DNA of 59,538 bases, from positions 1 to 59,538 of the forward strand of contig NZ_AKJL01000091.1 of NCBI RefSeq assembly GCF_000282355.1, in the 5' to 3' direction. The translations under genes were made by a program, and so were the position numbers. Position 1 is the first letter of the stretch. Every line of letters starts with the position of its first letter. Shown here piece after piece: positions 1 to 9,380 of this stretch. This DNA comes from Pseudomonas sp. GM49 (GTDB taxonomy: Bacteria > Pseudomonadota > Gammaproteobacteria > Pseudomonadales > Pseudomonadaceae). The notes under the pieces were generated by a model, which was not told the origin of the DNA, made no database searches, and saw only the letters and a list, made by a program, of their open reading frames with translations.

Positions 1-1
1 T

Positions 2-808
2 GGCGGGCAGGGCAAGCCATTGTTACTGCTTGGGGGGTGGCCACAAAGCTGGTTTGCGTGGCGTTACCTGATGCTGCCGCTCGCTCGCACGTTCACCGTT
101 ATCGCCGTCGATCCGAGGGGCGTGGGGCTCTCGGAAAAAGCCCAGCAGGGTTATGACTCAAGAACCTTGGCCCAGGACATGTTTGCGCTGATGGAGGCCT
201 TGGGACATGAGTCTTTCGCCATGGCCGGCCATGACATCGGCATGTGGACCGGTTACGCCATGGCACACGATCAACCCGCCCGAATCGAGCGCATTGCGCT
301 GGGCGAAGCGCTTATTCCTGGTGTGTCGGACTCGCCGCCATTGCTGCCTGAGCACCGCTGGCTCAGTGATTTTCTCTGGCATTTCAATTTCAATCGGGCG
401 CTGGGCATCAACGAACAACTGGTCAGTGGCCGGGAAGAACTTTACTTCGGTCACCAGTTCGCGACCAAAGCAGGTTCGCCAGAGGCGGTGCCTCGTTACG
501 CGGTTGATTTCTACATCGAACAACTCAAGCGCGATCCACAAGCGCTGCGGGCCAGCTTCGATTACTACCGTGCAATAGATCAGTCGATTCCACAGAACCA
601 ACAGCGTAAAGCCACGCGCTTGACGTTACCGGTTTTGGCGTTTTCGGGGGCGCTTGCTTGTGGTGACAGCGTCGAAGCCGAATTGCGCACAGTCGCTTCA
701 AATGTCGAATCCGTGGTCATTGCAAATTGCGGTCACTATCCGGCGGAAGAGCGCCCGGAGGCATTGCTGGCCGCGTTTGAGGCGTTTTTTGCGCCCTATG
801 CTCAATGA
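2..808 (+). CDS. alpha/beta hydrolase, epoxide hydrolase/dehalogenase-like (5' truncated by window)
   Basis: The reading frame is already open at base 2 and runs Gly-Gly-Gln-Gly-Lys-Pro into the hydrolase core, so the true start lies outside the window; the first in-window start-like codon (TTG, 20) is not credible. The oxyanion-hole segment LLLLGGWPQSW, the nucleophile elbow GHDIGMW and a late catalytic-His segment NCGHYPAEERPE are visible. Asp rather than Ser at the elbow is characteristic of epoxide hydrolases and fluoroacetate dehalogenase-type enzymes, so hydrolysis of an epoxide or C-halogen bond through an alkyl-enzyme ester is likely; the substrate is unknown. It is followed on the same strand by a pirin and an isochorismatase-like gene, which suggests a small detoxification operon. 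Confidence 0.85.
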   Translation, partial: GGQGKPLLLLGGWPQSWFAWRYLMLPLARTFTVIAVDPRGVGLSEKAQQGYDSRTLAQDMFALMEALGHESFAMAGHDIGMWTGYAMAHDQPARIERIALGEALIPGVSDSPPLLPEHRWLSDFLWHFNFNRALGINEQLVSGREELYFGHQFATKAGSPEAVPRYAVDFYIEQLKRDPQALRASFDYYRAIDQSIPQNQQRKATRLTLPVLAFSGALACGDSVEAELRTVASNVESVVIANCGHYPAEERPEALLAAFEAFFAPYAQ

Positions 809-889
809 TCCACTGTCGTTTGGTGAGAAATGGTGAGCCCATACTCATTAGCTCGCAGAACGATACCATTCGTACCAGAGACTGCCGTC

Positions 890-1624
890 ATGTCTGTCGT
901 TATCGCCCAGCTTAATCGCGCCAATCTAGGCAGCCATTTCCACGGTTACAGTTTGCGTACCGAACCAGAGTTGATCTCCCCCTTCATCGGGGTGGACCAC
1001 TACTGGATGAATGCACCGACCTTTGCGCCCCACCGGCACGCCGGAATTTCGGCGCTGTCCTATCTGCTTCTCGATTCTGAAACAGGGATGGCCAATCGTG
1101 ACTCGATTGGAACCCAGAATGTGATTCAGCCAGGCGGTTTGCACTGGACGACCGCCGGTCGTGGCGTGGCGCATGAGGAGGTGCCGGCTGAAACTGGAAA
1201 AACGGTGCACGGACTGCAGATCTTCGTCGCTCTTGCCCCCTCACGCAGGGACATCGCGCCGTTCCCTTTGATACTCGAAGCGCAGGATGTGCCGGTCATG
1301 CATGTACCAGGTGCCAAGGTGCGGGTACCGTTGGGGAGCTATCGTGAAATGAGCTCCCCGCTGAGTCCACCGACCGAAGTTACGATGCTCGACATCTCGA
1401 TGGAGGCGGGGGCTGAACTGAGTGTGCCGATTGCCGCAGGCCACTGCATGTTCATCATGCCAATTGAGGGCACGGTGGAGGTGGCGGCCCAGCGCTTCGA
1501 TCGTGAGGATCTGAAGCTTCCGGTGTTCCCGGCGCAAGATGCTCCACGCGAGGTCAAGTTAAGAGCCCCGCAGGGCAGTGCCAACGTCGTGCTGTTCAGC
1601 GGACCTCCGCTACCCTTTGTTTGA
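890..1624 (+). CDS. pirin family protein (first copy)
   Basis: A 244-residue bicupin of the pirin family. The metal ligands of the N-terminal cupin are present: His-x-His in PHRHAGI and His plus Glu in VAHEEVPAE. Pirins are Fe-containing proteins with regulatory or quercetinase-like activity, so the exact role here is open. An upstream in-frame start (830) would add 20 residues unlike the family; ATG at 890 gives the usual pirin N-terminus (MSVVIAQLNRANLG). A clear paralogue lies at 8533-9369 on the opposite strand, also next to an isochorismatase-like gene, so the gene pair occurs twice in this 10 kb. Confidence 0.88.
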   Translation: MSVVIAQLNRANLGSHFHGYSLRTEPELISPFIGVDHYWMNAPTFAPHRHAGISALSYLLLDSETGMANRDSIGTQNVIQPGGLHWTTAGRGVAHEEVPAETGKTVHGLQIFVALAPSRRDIAPFPLILEAQDVPVMHVPGAKVRVPLGSYREMSSPLSPPTEVTMLDISMEAGAELSVPIAAGHCMFIMPIEGTVEVAAQRFDREDLKLPVFPAQDAPREVKLRAPQGSANVVLFSGPPLPFV

Positions 1625-1649
1625 ACCCAACGAAACGAGGATTTGTACT

Positions 1650-2255
1650 ATGGCTGACGTACGATTTACTGCAGAGAACGCCGCGTTGTTACTGATCGAC
1701 CATCAGGTCGGCACGATGCAACTGATCAAAAACATAGACCGTGAGTTTGCCGCGAAACAGTCGATTGCGCTGGCCAAGATGGCGAAGATCCTCAACATGC
1801 CGGTCGTAATTACGTCCAGCCAAGAAGATCAGGCCCAGGGGCCGATTCTCCCGGAAATCGCCCAGGTGCTTCCAGAAGCGCACGCGGCACGGATCAAGCG
1901 TCCCGGTGTGGTTAATGCCTGGGAATACGCCGACTTTCGTGATGCGGTGCTTGCCACTGGGCGCAAGCATCTGATCATGGCCGGTGTGACCACAGACGTT
2001 TGTCTTATCTTTCCGGCAATCGATGCTGCGCTCGAAGGCTTTGCTGTGCAGGCCGTGCTGGATGCTTCGGGTTCGCCCAGCGATCTTTCCGAAGAGTTCG
2101 CCCGTCAACGAATGCACGATGCCGGCGTCGTGCTCACCGCCACCAATACGCTCATGGCAGAAATTGGGCAGGATTGGTCCACACCTAACGGACAGCAATT
2201 GATTGGCTTGTTGTTCACCGATGTATTCCCGGCCTTGGGTGCCGGCATCCAGTAA
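1650..2255 (+). CDS. isochorismatase-like cysteine hydrolase (first copy)
   Basis: A 201-residue protein of the isochorismatase-like (YcaC-type) hydrolase superfamily. The triad is visible: Asp in LLLIDHQVGTM, Lys in AARIKRPGVVNAW and Cys in AGVTTDVCLIF. Members hydrolyse amides or related C-N bonds; the substrate cannot be read from sequence. The start is ATG 1650, which matches the paralogue at 7884-8468; an upstream start at 1578 would overlap the pirin gene by 47 bases. It follows the pirin gene with a 25-base gap, probably in the same operon, and converges on the FAD monooxygenase gene. Confidence 0.88.
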   Translation: MADVRFTAENAALLLIDHQVGTMQLIKNIDREFAAKQSIALAKMAKILNMPVVITSSQEDQAQGPILPEIAQVLPEAHAARIKRPGVVNAWEYADFRDAVLATGRKHLIMAGVTTDVCLIFPAIDAALEGFAVQAVLDASGSPSDLSEEFARQRMHDAGVVLTATNTLMAEIGQDWSTPNGQQLIGLLFTDVFPALGAGIQ

Positions 2256-2267
2256 AACTGCGATCCT

Positions 2268-2308
2268 GTCGCGTTGCTCGAAGGGCATGGCTCGTCGGGC
2301 AACGCGAC
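2268..2308. terminator. hairpin between convergent genes (possible bidirectional terminator)
   Basis: Perfect 10-base arms GTCGCGTTGC (2268-2277) and GCAACGCGAC (2299-2308) with a 21-base loop, in the gap between two convergent genes. There is no T-run, so it is not a canonical intrinsic terminator; the placement makes transcript-end formation the likeliest role. Confidence 0.35.
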
Positions 2309-2318
2309 GTCCCCTAGG

Positions 2319-3437
2319 TCAGTTGGCTGCCGCATAGCGAAGATATTCGGCGCTGATCCGGTTTGAATGGGTAACCAGTCCGCGAACGAAGGGTAATCGT
2401 GCTGTTTCATAGCGGGCCAACACCGCAGCAATGGGGTCGTCTGCGCCTCGGTCTGCGAGTACTCGAGCCAGCACTGCTGCATCTTCCACCCCAGTCAAAA
2501 AGCCGCGCCCGGTCATCGGTGAAACGACGTGGGCAGCGTCCCCGATGATAGCCAATGCACCCAGTGCCAGCCGCTGCGGCTTGTACTCGGCAATCGGAGC
2601 GCCACTCAATACATTCGCTGAGCACACGCCGACAGTCACCGCCTCGGCCCATGTCGCAGGCCAGACCTGTGGGACCAGGGCGGCCAGCTCAGACCTCACA
2701 TCTTCTCCGATCGTCCCGCGTCCAAGTGTGCCCACGATGTGACCATCGGCAGTGAGGCAGCCGGTGCGACGAAGCAATGCTTGCTGATGCACATCGAACC
2801 AAGCGAATGTGATTTGACGCTGACCGGGCTCCAGCGAGCCATCCCGACCAGGAAGTACTGCAGCAACCAGACGATATCCGCCGACGAACTCAATCCATAG
2901 GCCGCCGTTCGATGGCCATTGAACGGGATGCGCCAGCATTCGCTCCTCGACCAGCCCACGCCACACGAGATAGCCGGCGTAGCGGGCAAGTGGTGCATCT
3001 GGCGTGATCGTCTGGCGAACGATGCTGCGATATCCGTCCGCACCGATCACTGCGGCGGCAACCCTTTGGGTACCGTCGGCAAAGGAGACTTGCGCCCGAT
3101 CGCCAAGGTCTACGACCGAGGTGACGGCTTTGCCTTCTTCGAGGACGATGCCTGGTGTTGCGAGAGCCCGGTCTCGTAACCAGTTGTAAAGCGCGGGCCA
3201 GGTCGTCAATTCGCGATAAGCGGGGACCACGGGCAAAATGGGCGCAGATCGTGGATCATGGCCAACCGTGGTCGCGACCAGTTCCAGATCGATACTCAGG
3301 CTGTCTCCACCATGCACGCGCCCGACAGAGCGCTCAATGACACGAACGGGTATGCCCTTGGCTGCGCTAGCAAGCGCCAGCGTGAGACCGGCAAGGGATC
3401 CGCCGACAATAATGATTTCCGGGTGTTTAGTGTTCAT
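2319..3437 (-). CDS. FAD-dependent monooxygenase
   Basis: A 372-residue flavoprotein of the aromatic-ring hydroxylase (PHBH/UbiH-like) class. The N-terminal dinucleotide-binding motif IIIVGGSLAGLTLALA, the middle DG-type segment VIGADGYRSIVRQ and the C-terminal FAD motif IIGDAAHVVSPMTGRG are all in the expected order. The enzyme should use NAD(P)H and O2 to hydroxylate an aromatic or related ring; the substrate is unknown. It starts about 50 bases after the MFS exporter gene that precedes it on the same strand, so it may modify the compound that the efflux system exports. That link is inference from position only. Confidence 0.88.
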   Translation of the reverse strand: MNTKHPEIIIVGGSLAGLTLALASAAKGIPVRVIERSVGRVHGGDSLSIDLELVATTVGHDPRSAPILPVVPAYRELTTWPALYNWLRDRALATPGIVLEEGKAVTSVVDLGDRAQVSFADGTQRVAAAVIGADGYRSIVRQTITPDAPLARYAGYLVWRGLVEERMLAHPVQWPSNGGLWIEFVGGYRLVAAVLPGRDGSLEPGQRQITFAWFDVHQQALLRRTGCLTADGHIVGTLGRGTIGEDVRSELAALVPQVWPATWAEAVTVGVCSANVLSGAPIAEYKPQRLALGALAIIGDAAHVVSPMTGRGFLTGVEDAAVLARVLADRGADDPIAAVLARYETARLPFVRGLVTHSNRISAEYLRYAAAN

Positions 3438-3483
3438 CGCGTGTATGCACCCATAGAGTCCGCCTTCGTGAAAATATTCCGGT

Positions 3484-5004
3484 TCATCTGAAGGTCTTCT
3501 GCGTGACTGAAATGATGAGCGCTATCATCGCTACGCCGATCACGACCCAAAAGTATTCCATGCTGGCGACCAGGGTCGATTGCTGCTGCAGCATCTGTGC
3601 GTGCATCGCTACAGAGATTTGATTCGCTGTGGTGGCACCCACTTCGGATGACAGTGCTTGCGCCAGCTGTTGGGTCTGTTCCACATAGAGCGGGTCGCTG
3701 GCGCTGAAATGCACGTTGAGGTTGTTGTATTGCGTGGTGGTGCGCCACTGCAGGAACAACGTGGCGACCGTGGTGCCAATCGCCATGGCGATCTGCCCCA
3801 TCATGTTTTTGATCTGGTAGGCATGCGCGAAGAGCTTCTCCTCTTGCATCACGTCCCGAAAGGTCTGCATCGCGGCCGTCGACATGACCAGCATCACAAA
3901 GCATCCATTGAGAATCAACGCCGGCAGAATGTTCGACCACATGTTGGCACTGGGCGTCAGCGAGGACAGTAACCAGCCAAAGCCACCCAGCGCGATGAAG
4001 CCCAGAATGAAAAATTTCTTTGGGGCAGGGTACTTTGGAATAAGGCTGGCCATGATTACCCAGGTGGCCAGGGTGCCGGTCAGCCCGATGGCCTGGAATG
4101 TACCGATGGTGTCCCAGGAGTAGCCCAGTCCTGTTTGCAGGAAGTACGGCAAGATGTAGTTATTGGCGCCCAGTACAACGTAGGCGTAGCAAAACAGCGC
4201 CACGCCCTGTAGGTAACGAGGCTGCATCAAGTCTCTGACCTTCAGGAAGGGCTTTGCCTTGTTGTGTTCGGCGTGGAAAAAGGTGTACACGCCCAGTGTT
4301 GCCAATAGTGCGCAACCGACGAGGATGAAGGTGTCGTTATAAAAGTCGTAGTAGGACCGCTGTAAAATGTAGAGCAGAAAGAAACTGCTGACCGACAACA
4401 AGAGAATGCTTGCCAGGCTTGAGGGGGTTCGGTCTTCCTCAGGGATAGGGCTGGTAGGCAGAAACCGCACGCAAAGTGCTGCTGCTACCAAGGCGCCGCC
4501 GATCAGTATCCAGAAGATAGCGTGCCAGGTATTTTCGGCCACCACCATCGACGAGACAAAAGGCGCCGCAGCCGTCCCACCGGCGAGCCCGGTGGCAAAT
4601 ACCTTGATGCCCGTGAACCGGCTCGGGCCAGGGGGAAGCAGGTTGATCATGAGGCGTGCCGACGTCATGAACGAGGCCCCACCCAGGGCCATGATGACTC
4701 GACCTACGGTGAAACTGGTCAAATCAACACTCACACCACACACAAAAGCGCCCAGCACGAAAATGCTGATTGAGCCGAGCATGAAATTGCGCCAGCCCAG
4801 GCGCTCCGTCAACCAATGCTGTTTCGAAATCACCACCACAGCGATACAGGCATACAGGGCGGCAACCAGGCTGAATTCTTCAGGGCTGGCCTCGATTTCG
4901 CCGCGAATCGGTGCATTGGCAAAAGCGATCATGCCCGCCTGCAAATATTCCAGCGCACAGAGCAGACCCACAGTGAACAACAAGGCAGCGTGCTTTCTGT
5001 ACAT
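3484..5004 (-). CDS. MFS transporter, DHA2/EmrB-like drug exporter
   Basis: A 506-residue polytopic membrane protein with about 14 hydrophobic segments, the size and layout of the DHA2 (EmrB/QacA) proton antiporters. It sits 10 bases after a HlyD/EmrA-like adaptor gene and just beyond a NodT-type outer-membrane factor gene. The three genes (outer-membrane factor, adaptor, MFS pump) form a tripartite export operon transcribed right to left. The long antisense open frame over 4406-5245 is a compositional shadow. The substrate is unknown; neighbouring redox genes suggest an aromatic or quinone-like toxicant. Confidence 0.88.
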   Translation of the reverse strand: MYRKHAALLFTVGLLCALEYLQAGMIAFANAPIRGEIEASPEEFSLVAALYACIAVVVISKQHWLTERLGWRNFMLGSISIFVLGAFVCGVSVDLTSFTVGRVIMALGGASFMTSARLMINLLPPGPSRFTGIKVFATGLAGGTAAAPFVSSMVVAENTWHAIFWILIGGALVAAALCVRFLPTSPIPEEDRTPSSLASILLLSVSSFFLLYILQRSYYDFYNDTFILVGCALLATLGVYTFFHAEHNKAKPFLKVRDLMQPRYLQGVALFCYAYVVLGANNYILPYFLQTGLGYSWDTIGTFQAIGLTGTLATWVIMASLIPKYPAPKKFFILGFIALGGFGWLLSSLTPSANMWSNILPALILNGCFVMLVMSTAAMQTFRDVMQEEKLFAHAYQIKNMMGQIAMAIGTTVATLFLQWRTTTQYNNLNVHFSASDPLYVEQTQQLAQALSSEVGATTANQISVAMHAQMLQQQSTLVASMEYFWVVIGVAMIALIISVTQKTFR

Positions 5005-5014
5005 GATCCCCTCG

Positions 5015-6205
5015 TTAAAATTTCAGATTTTTGGGGTCATGGTCACTGCCCTCATTGGCACTGATCACGCGTTCCACAACTTCATTGGCGTCCTGAAGTT
5101 CGTTCTTGAAAATCTCGGTGCTGTAAATCGGTTGCTGTGTAGCTGTCTTGTTCAGGACGGGGCCATTGCGATCGGTGGTGTCGACCGTGATGCGCATGGA
5201 CAAACCCAGGCGCAAGGGGTTCTGTGTGATTTCCTGTGGCCGTAAAGCGATCCTTACCGGCACCCGTTGGGTCACCTTGATCCAGTTGCCGGTAGCGTTC
5301 TGGGCCGGCAACAAGGAGAAAGCACTGCCGGTACCGGCATCCAGGCCGACAATGGTCCCGTGGAATATGACGCTGCGGCTGTAGGCATCCGCGCGCAGTT
5401 CAACGGGTTGGCCAATACGCAAGTCTTCAATCTGCGACTCCTTGAAGTTGGCATTGACCCAGACTTGGTCAACAGGCACCACCGACATCAGCGTGACGCC
5501 CGGATTGATTTTTTGTCCGACCTGCACAGTGCGTTTGGTGATTACACCTGCAACCGGTGAATAGATTTGGGTGCGATGCAAGGCGATGTAGGCATCACGC
5601 AGGTTGCTTGCCGCCACTAGCACATCCGGGTGAGTACGAAGTGTGGTGCCATCGACCATCGCGAGCCGAACGGCGAGGGCGTGTTTGGTGCCCTCAAGCC
5701 CTGCGACTGCGTTTTTGAGTACGTCTGCGGTGTGACTGATCTCTTCACGAGAGACGGCACCACTAGCGGCGAGTTGGCTGCGTCGACGTACATCATCCTG
5801 GGCCTTGCGTACGTCGTTTTGACGCTGGTCGACTTCAGCCTGGAGTTGCTGGACCTGATAGTACTGGGTGCGGGCCTGACGAACCGCGCGGGCCAGATTC
5901 GAATTGGCGCGCTCGTACTGGATTTCGGCATCCACGGCGTTCAATGTCACCAGTGGCGAGTTGGCATCGACATGATCGGTGTTGTCGCCGCTGATTGCCG
6001 TCACAGTACCGCTGACTTGTGAAGTCACCTGAACAACATTTCCGTCGACATAGGCATCGTCGGTGGATTCGGAGTCCAGTCTCAGCAGGTAGGCAACGCA
6101 CAAGGAGGCGACCAGAAAGACTATGGCCACGATCAGCAGCCATGTGGGCCGGTACGATGTTCGCTGTTGAGTGGTGACGGCTGGGGAGGGCGATTCTGTA
6201 GTCAT
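5015..6205 (-). CDS. HlyD/EmrA-family membrane fusion protein (periplasmic adaptor)
   Basis: A 396-residue adaptor with one N-terminal membrane helix (WLLIVAIVFLVASLCVAYLL), a biotinyl-lipoyl-like segment (VDGNVVQVTSQVSGTV) and a long alpha-hairpin rich in Gln, Arg and Ala. A C-terminal beta-barrel region begins near SPVAGVITKRTVQVGQ. This is the EmrA layout. It should bridge the inner-membrane MFS pump and the outer-membrane channel. Only 4 bases separate it from the outer-membrane factor stop and 10 from the MFS start, so co-transcription is very likely. Confidence 0.9.
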   Translation of the reverse strand: MTTESPSPAVTTQQRTSYRPTWLLIVAIVFLVASLCVAYLLRLDSESTDDAYVDGNVVQVTSQVSGTVTAISGDNTDHVDANSPLVTLNAVDAEIQYERANSNLARAVRQARTQYYQVQQLQAEVDQRQNDVRKAQDDVRRRSQLAASGAVSREEISHTADVLKNAVAGLEGTKHALAVRLAMVDGTTLRTHPDVLVAASNLRDAYIALHRTQIYSPVAGVITKRTVQVGQKINPGVTLMSVVPVDQVWVNANFKESQIEDLRIGQPVELRADAYSRSVIFHGTIVGLDAGTGSAFSLLPAQNATGNWIKVTQRVPVRIALRPQEITQNPLRLGLSMRITVDTTDRNGPVLNKTATQQPIYSTEIFKNELQDANEVVERVISANEGSDHDPKNLKF

Positions 6206-6209
6206 AACA

Positions 6210-7715
6210 TCATTTACCTGCCAAGGAGGGAGAGGCGTTTTCGGGGGTAAGGATTTTGGGCATGTAGCCGCCCCCCAACGCCCGGCTCAGATTGGCCTGA
6301 AGGGAAAGTGCTCTGGATTTCAGATCAACCAGTTGACGTGTTTCGGTCAACGTTGAGTTCTCAGTTGCCAGCACCTGCAGATAGGTTGCCAGTCCCGCTG
6401 CGTACCGTTTGTTCACCAGGTCGGCGGCGGCCTGTGCAGTGGCTACGGCTTCATTCTGCTGAGCCAGGCGTTCTTTTAACCAACGCAGTGAAGACAACTG
6501 GTCGGCGATATCGCGCAGGGCATCGATGACCGTCTGGTTGTAGTTCTCGACCGCCAGATCGTATGCAGCGTCCTGGGCGTCCAGGTTCCCGCGCAATCGA
6601 CCGCCTTCGAAGATCGGGAGGCTGATCGCAGGGGCGAATCCGACTATACGGCTGCTGCGCTCGCTGAAAGTATCAAAACCAAGACTTTGCAGACCGATGA
6701 ATGACGTCAGGTTAACGTCGGGATAGAAACGAGCTTTTGCCACCTCGATTTCATGGCCCGAGGCTTCGACGCGCCAACGTTGCGCAACAACGTCAGGACG
6801 ATGACCGATCAACTCAGCGGGGAGATTGGTGGGCAGCACCACGGTATTGCTGGACTGAAGATGGGGTCTTGTGATTGTCCGTCCCCGGTCAGGCCCCTTG
6901 CCCAGTAAGGAAGCGAGTTTGTTCTGGTTTAGTTCGATCAATTCTTTCAGTGCGGCAATATTGGCTTTACTGGCGGGTAGGGAAGCCTGGGACTGCTTGA
7001 TGTCGATCTGAGTATCCAGTTCAGCTGCGAATCGCTGCCGAGTCAGTTTCTCGATTTGCTCCTGCTGCGCCAACAGTGTTTGAGCCACATCCATTTGTTC
7101 ATAGCTGTTCTGCAATGCAATGTAGGTTTGCACGATCGATGCAGATAGCAACAGCACCGCCGCATGCTCATCGACTTCAAGTGCATGTCGACGACCTACG
7201 GCGGCTTCAACAGCCGCACGATTTTTGCCCCAAAAGTCCACCTCATAACCCACATTCAGGGTGGCCTGATTGACATTCTGCCAAGTGCCCCTTACCGGCA
7301 CAGGTGTGGTGCCGTTGGAGCTGAAGCGCTCGCGGGTCGAGCTCATCGCAGCATCGACATGAGGCAGTAACCCGGCGCCTTCGATAGCTTCCAGAGCGTT
7401 GGCCTGACGCACTTTCGCCGCCGCTGATCGCAGGGAAGGGCTGTTCACCAAAGCCTCCTTGATCAAAGCATCGAGTTGCGGATCCTTGAAACTGATCCAC
7501 CAGTTTTCAGTGGGCCAGGCCGCCGGGGACAGCGAGACTGCACTGTCGGCGAGTGTCTGGCTAACATCAGTTGGCTTGAGCAGATGTGACTGCGGCTTCA
7601 GGTCACTGAAGGAGCATCCGGCGAGCAGGACCAACATCATCGCCAACGACGCTCGTGGGGCGAGCCGATTAGTAGATAGAACATCCGTTGGACCCTGTGC
7701 ATTGGGGCTGTTCAT
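6210..7715 (-). CDS. NodT-family outer-membrane efflux lipoprotein
   Basis: A 501-residue outer-membrane factor (TolC/OprM type). ATG 7715 is preferred over an upstream start at 7820 because it places a lipoprotein signal (MMLVLLAGCS, lipobox LLAGC) near the N-terminus and has a GGAG about 10 bases upstream. The two internal repeats expected of OprM-like proteins are visible (WWISFKDPQLDALIKEAL early, YDLAVENYNQTVIDALRDIA later). It is first in the efflux operon with the HlyD-like and MFS genes. After lipidation it should form the trimeric channel across the outer membrane. Confidence 0.9.
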   Translation of the reverse strand: MNSPNAQGPTDVLSTNRLAPRASLAMMLVLLAGCSFSDLKPQSHLLKPTDVSQTLADSAVSLSPAAWPTENWWISFKDPQLDALIKEALVNSPSLRSAAAKVRQANALEAIEGAGLLPHVDAAMSSTRERFSSNGTTPVPVRGTWQNVNQATLNVGYEVDFWGKNRAAVEAAVGRRHALEVDEHAAVLLLSASIVQTYIALQNSYEQMDVAQTLLAQQEQIEKLTRQRFAAELDTQIDIKQSQASLPASKANIAALKELIELNQNKLASLLGKGPDRGRTITRPHLQSSNTVVLPTNLPAELIGHRPDVVAQRWRVEASGHEIEVAKARFYPDVNLTSFIGLQSLGFDTFSERSSRIVGFAPAISLPIFEGGRLRGNLDAQDAAYDLAVENYNQTVIDALRDIADQLSSLRWLKERLAQQNEAVATAQAAADLVNKRYAAGLATYLQVLATENSTLTETRQLVDLKSRALSLQANLSRALGGGYMPKILTPENASPSLAGK

Positions 7716-7883
7716 GAGCGATATTCTCCGACTCAGCAAGGCGGGGCGTTGCGATGTGTGCCATGACACGGAACGCAGTGGCCCATCTCCGGGATGTGTG
7801 GTGGGGGCCGCTTTGATCAAAGGTTGTGCGGCGTTGCAGGGTGGCAGAACCGGAATTGGAGGTGCTGCCAGCCAGAAACGTCG

Positions 7884-8468
7884 TTAACCTTGCAGCGCTT
7901 CCATGAGTACCTGCACCAATTGCCCGCCTTCTGGAGTCGCCCAGCTTCCGGCGAGTTCCGCGATCAGTTGGTTGGTGGTGGTGAGTGTCACGCCGCCCTT
8001 GTCCATCCGCCGCAGGGCGATGTCATCGGCCATCACACTTGGTGAACCGCCACCGTCGGCCACCACCTGAACCTCGTACCCTTCACGCACCAGACTCAGC
8101 GCCGGATAGACCGTGCACACGTCATTGGTGACACCGGCAATGATGAGTTTTTTACGGCCAGTCGCTTTGACGGCGGCGGCGAAGTGTTCGTCGTCCATGG
8201 CGTTGACGATGCCCTGGCGTTGGATGCGGGAAGCAAACTGGGCCGGGAGGATCTGCTCCAGTTCACTCAGCAGCGGACCCTGAGCGTACTCTTCCATGCT
8301 GGAGGTCAGGACCACAGGAAGCTTCAGAATGGCGGCCGCTTTGGCGAGCATCAGCGCGTTGCGTTTGAGTTCTTCGAAGGGAATGGATTTTACCCAGCCC
8401 ATGGTCCCCACCTGATGGTCGATCAACAGCAAGGCGGCATTGTCAGCACTGAATTTTTCGTACGTCAT
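7884..8468 (-). CDS. isochorismatase-like cysteine hydrolase (second copy)
   Basis: A 194-residue paralogue of the 1650-2255 product. Both share the start YEKFSADNAALLLIDHQVGT-type sequence and the same triad: Asp in LLIDHQVGT, Lys in KKLIIAG or the preceding loop, and Cys in GVTNDVCTVYP. ATG 8468 has AAGAGA upstream and aligns with the first copy; the longer frame to 8579 adds an unrelated leader. It lies 64 bases after a pirin gene on the same strand, repeating the pirin/hydrolase pairing seen at 890-2255. Confidence 0.88.
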   Translation of the reverse strand: MTYEKFSADNAALLLIDHQVGTMGWVKSIPFEELKRNALMLAKAAAILKLPVVLTSSMEEYAQGPLLSELEQILPAQFASRIQRQGIVNAMDDEHFAAAVKATGRKKLIIAGVTNDVCTVYPALSLVREGYEVQVVADGGGSPSVMADDIALRRMDKGGVTLTTTNQLIAELAGSWATPEGGQLVQVLMEALQG

Positions 8469-8532
8469 GATGATTCTCTTGGCTGTAAAGTTAGGGCACC
8501 TAGCGCCCCGGATTTGGGACTGTTTCGATTTA

Positions 8533-9369
8533 TCAACGAGGTTGCAGCTTTCCGAATGCACCACGCTGATAGCTGTCAATAGCCTCAGCCAGCGCGTGCT
8601 GAGAGGCGAGCGCCAGTGGTCCTTGCCAATACACGGGTTGATTCAACGGGATACCAGAAAACAACACGGCCTTGGCGTTGCCCCTAGGAGCGCTCAACCC
8701 AACCACGCGATCGTCACGCAGCGGTAGACTCACCGGCAGCGTGAGTTCGCTGAGATTGAAGGGAAGCCCGTCGACCAGCACTTCGCCGTCAATCGGCATC
8801 ACGAACGCCACGTGACCTTCCGGGATCGGGACGCTGACTTCAGCGCCGCCTTCAAGAGAGATGTCCAGCACGCTGACTTCGGTGGGTACCGACAAGGGCG
8901 ACGACACCTGAGCGAAACTGCCCAGTGGCACGCGCACCTTGACCCCAGGCAATCGCACCACGGGCACTTCCTGCGCTTCGAGAGTGAGCGCAAACGGCGC
9001 GTCTGCTTGGCGCTCCTGCGGCAAGTTGATAAAAATTTGCAGCATGTGCACCGTCTTACCCGGTTCGGCCGGTACCTCCTCATGCACCACACCTTTACCC
9101 GCCGCCGTCCAATGCAGCCCACCGGGTTTAATCAGGTTGCGATTACCCAGCGCGTCCCGGTTTTCAATTCCGGTCTCGGAATCTAGAAACAGATAGGACA
9201 CAGCTGAGAAACCGGCATGCGGGTGTGGTGGAAAAGTTGGCCCGCTGATCCAGGCATGATCGACAGCAAGGAAGGGGTCGATAGGCTTGGCGAACTGATT
9301 TCCACGCAGACTGAAAGCCCGGAACTGACTGCCGTGATTCATGCGTTGCAGACGTGCAATGGGTGACAT
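8533..9369 (-). CDS. pirin family protein (second copy)
   Basis: A 278-residue pirin, longer at the C-terminus than the copy at 890-1624 by about 35 residues (ending GAFGKLQPR). The Fe-binding pattern is intact: PPHPHAGF supplies His-x-His and GVVHEEVPAE supplies His and Glu. It lies 11 bases downstream of the ene-reductase gene and upstream of the isochorismatase-like gene. A three-gene redox/detoxification operon (ene-reductase, pirin, hydrolase) is therefore likely. The two copies have clearly diverged, so this is an old duplication or separate acquisition. Confidence 0.88.
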   Translation of the reverse strand: MSPIARLQRMNHGSQFRAFSLRGNQFAKPIDPFLAVDHAWISGPTFPPHPHAGFSAVSYLFLDSETGIENRDALGNRNLIKPGGLHWTAAGKGVVHEEVPAEPGKTVHMLQIFINLPQERQADAPFALTLEAQEVPVVRLPGVKVRVPLGSFAQVSSPLSVPTEVSVLDISLEGGAEVSVPIPEGHVAFVMPIDGEVLVDGLPFNLSELTLPVSLPLRDDRVVGLSAPRGNAKAVLFSGIPLNQPVYWQGPLALASQHALAEAIDSYQRGAFGKLQPR

Positions 9370-9380
9370 GACTGTGCTCC

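Noticed and set aside
4406..5245. 279-residue open frame on + inside the MFS and HlyD genes
   Set aside because: It is antisense to two clear membrane-transport genes, has low-complexity Arg/Pro/Ala composition and no family resemblance.
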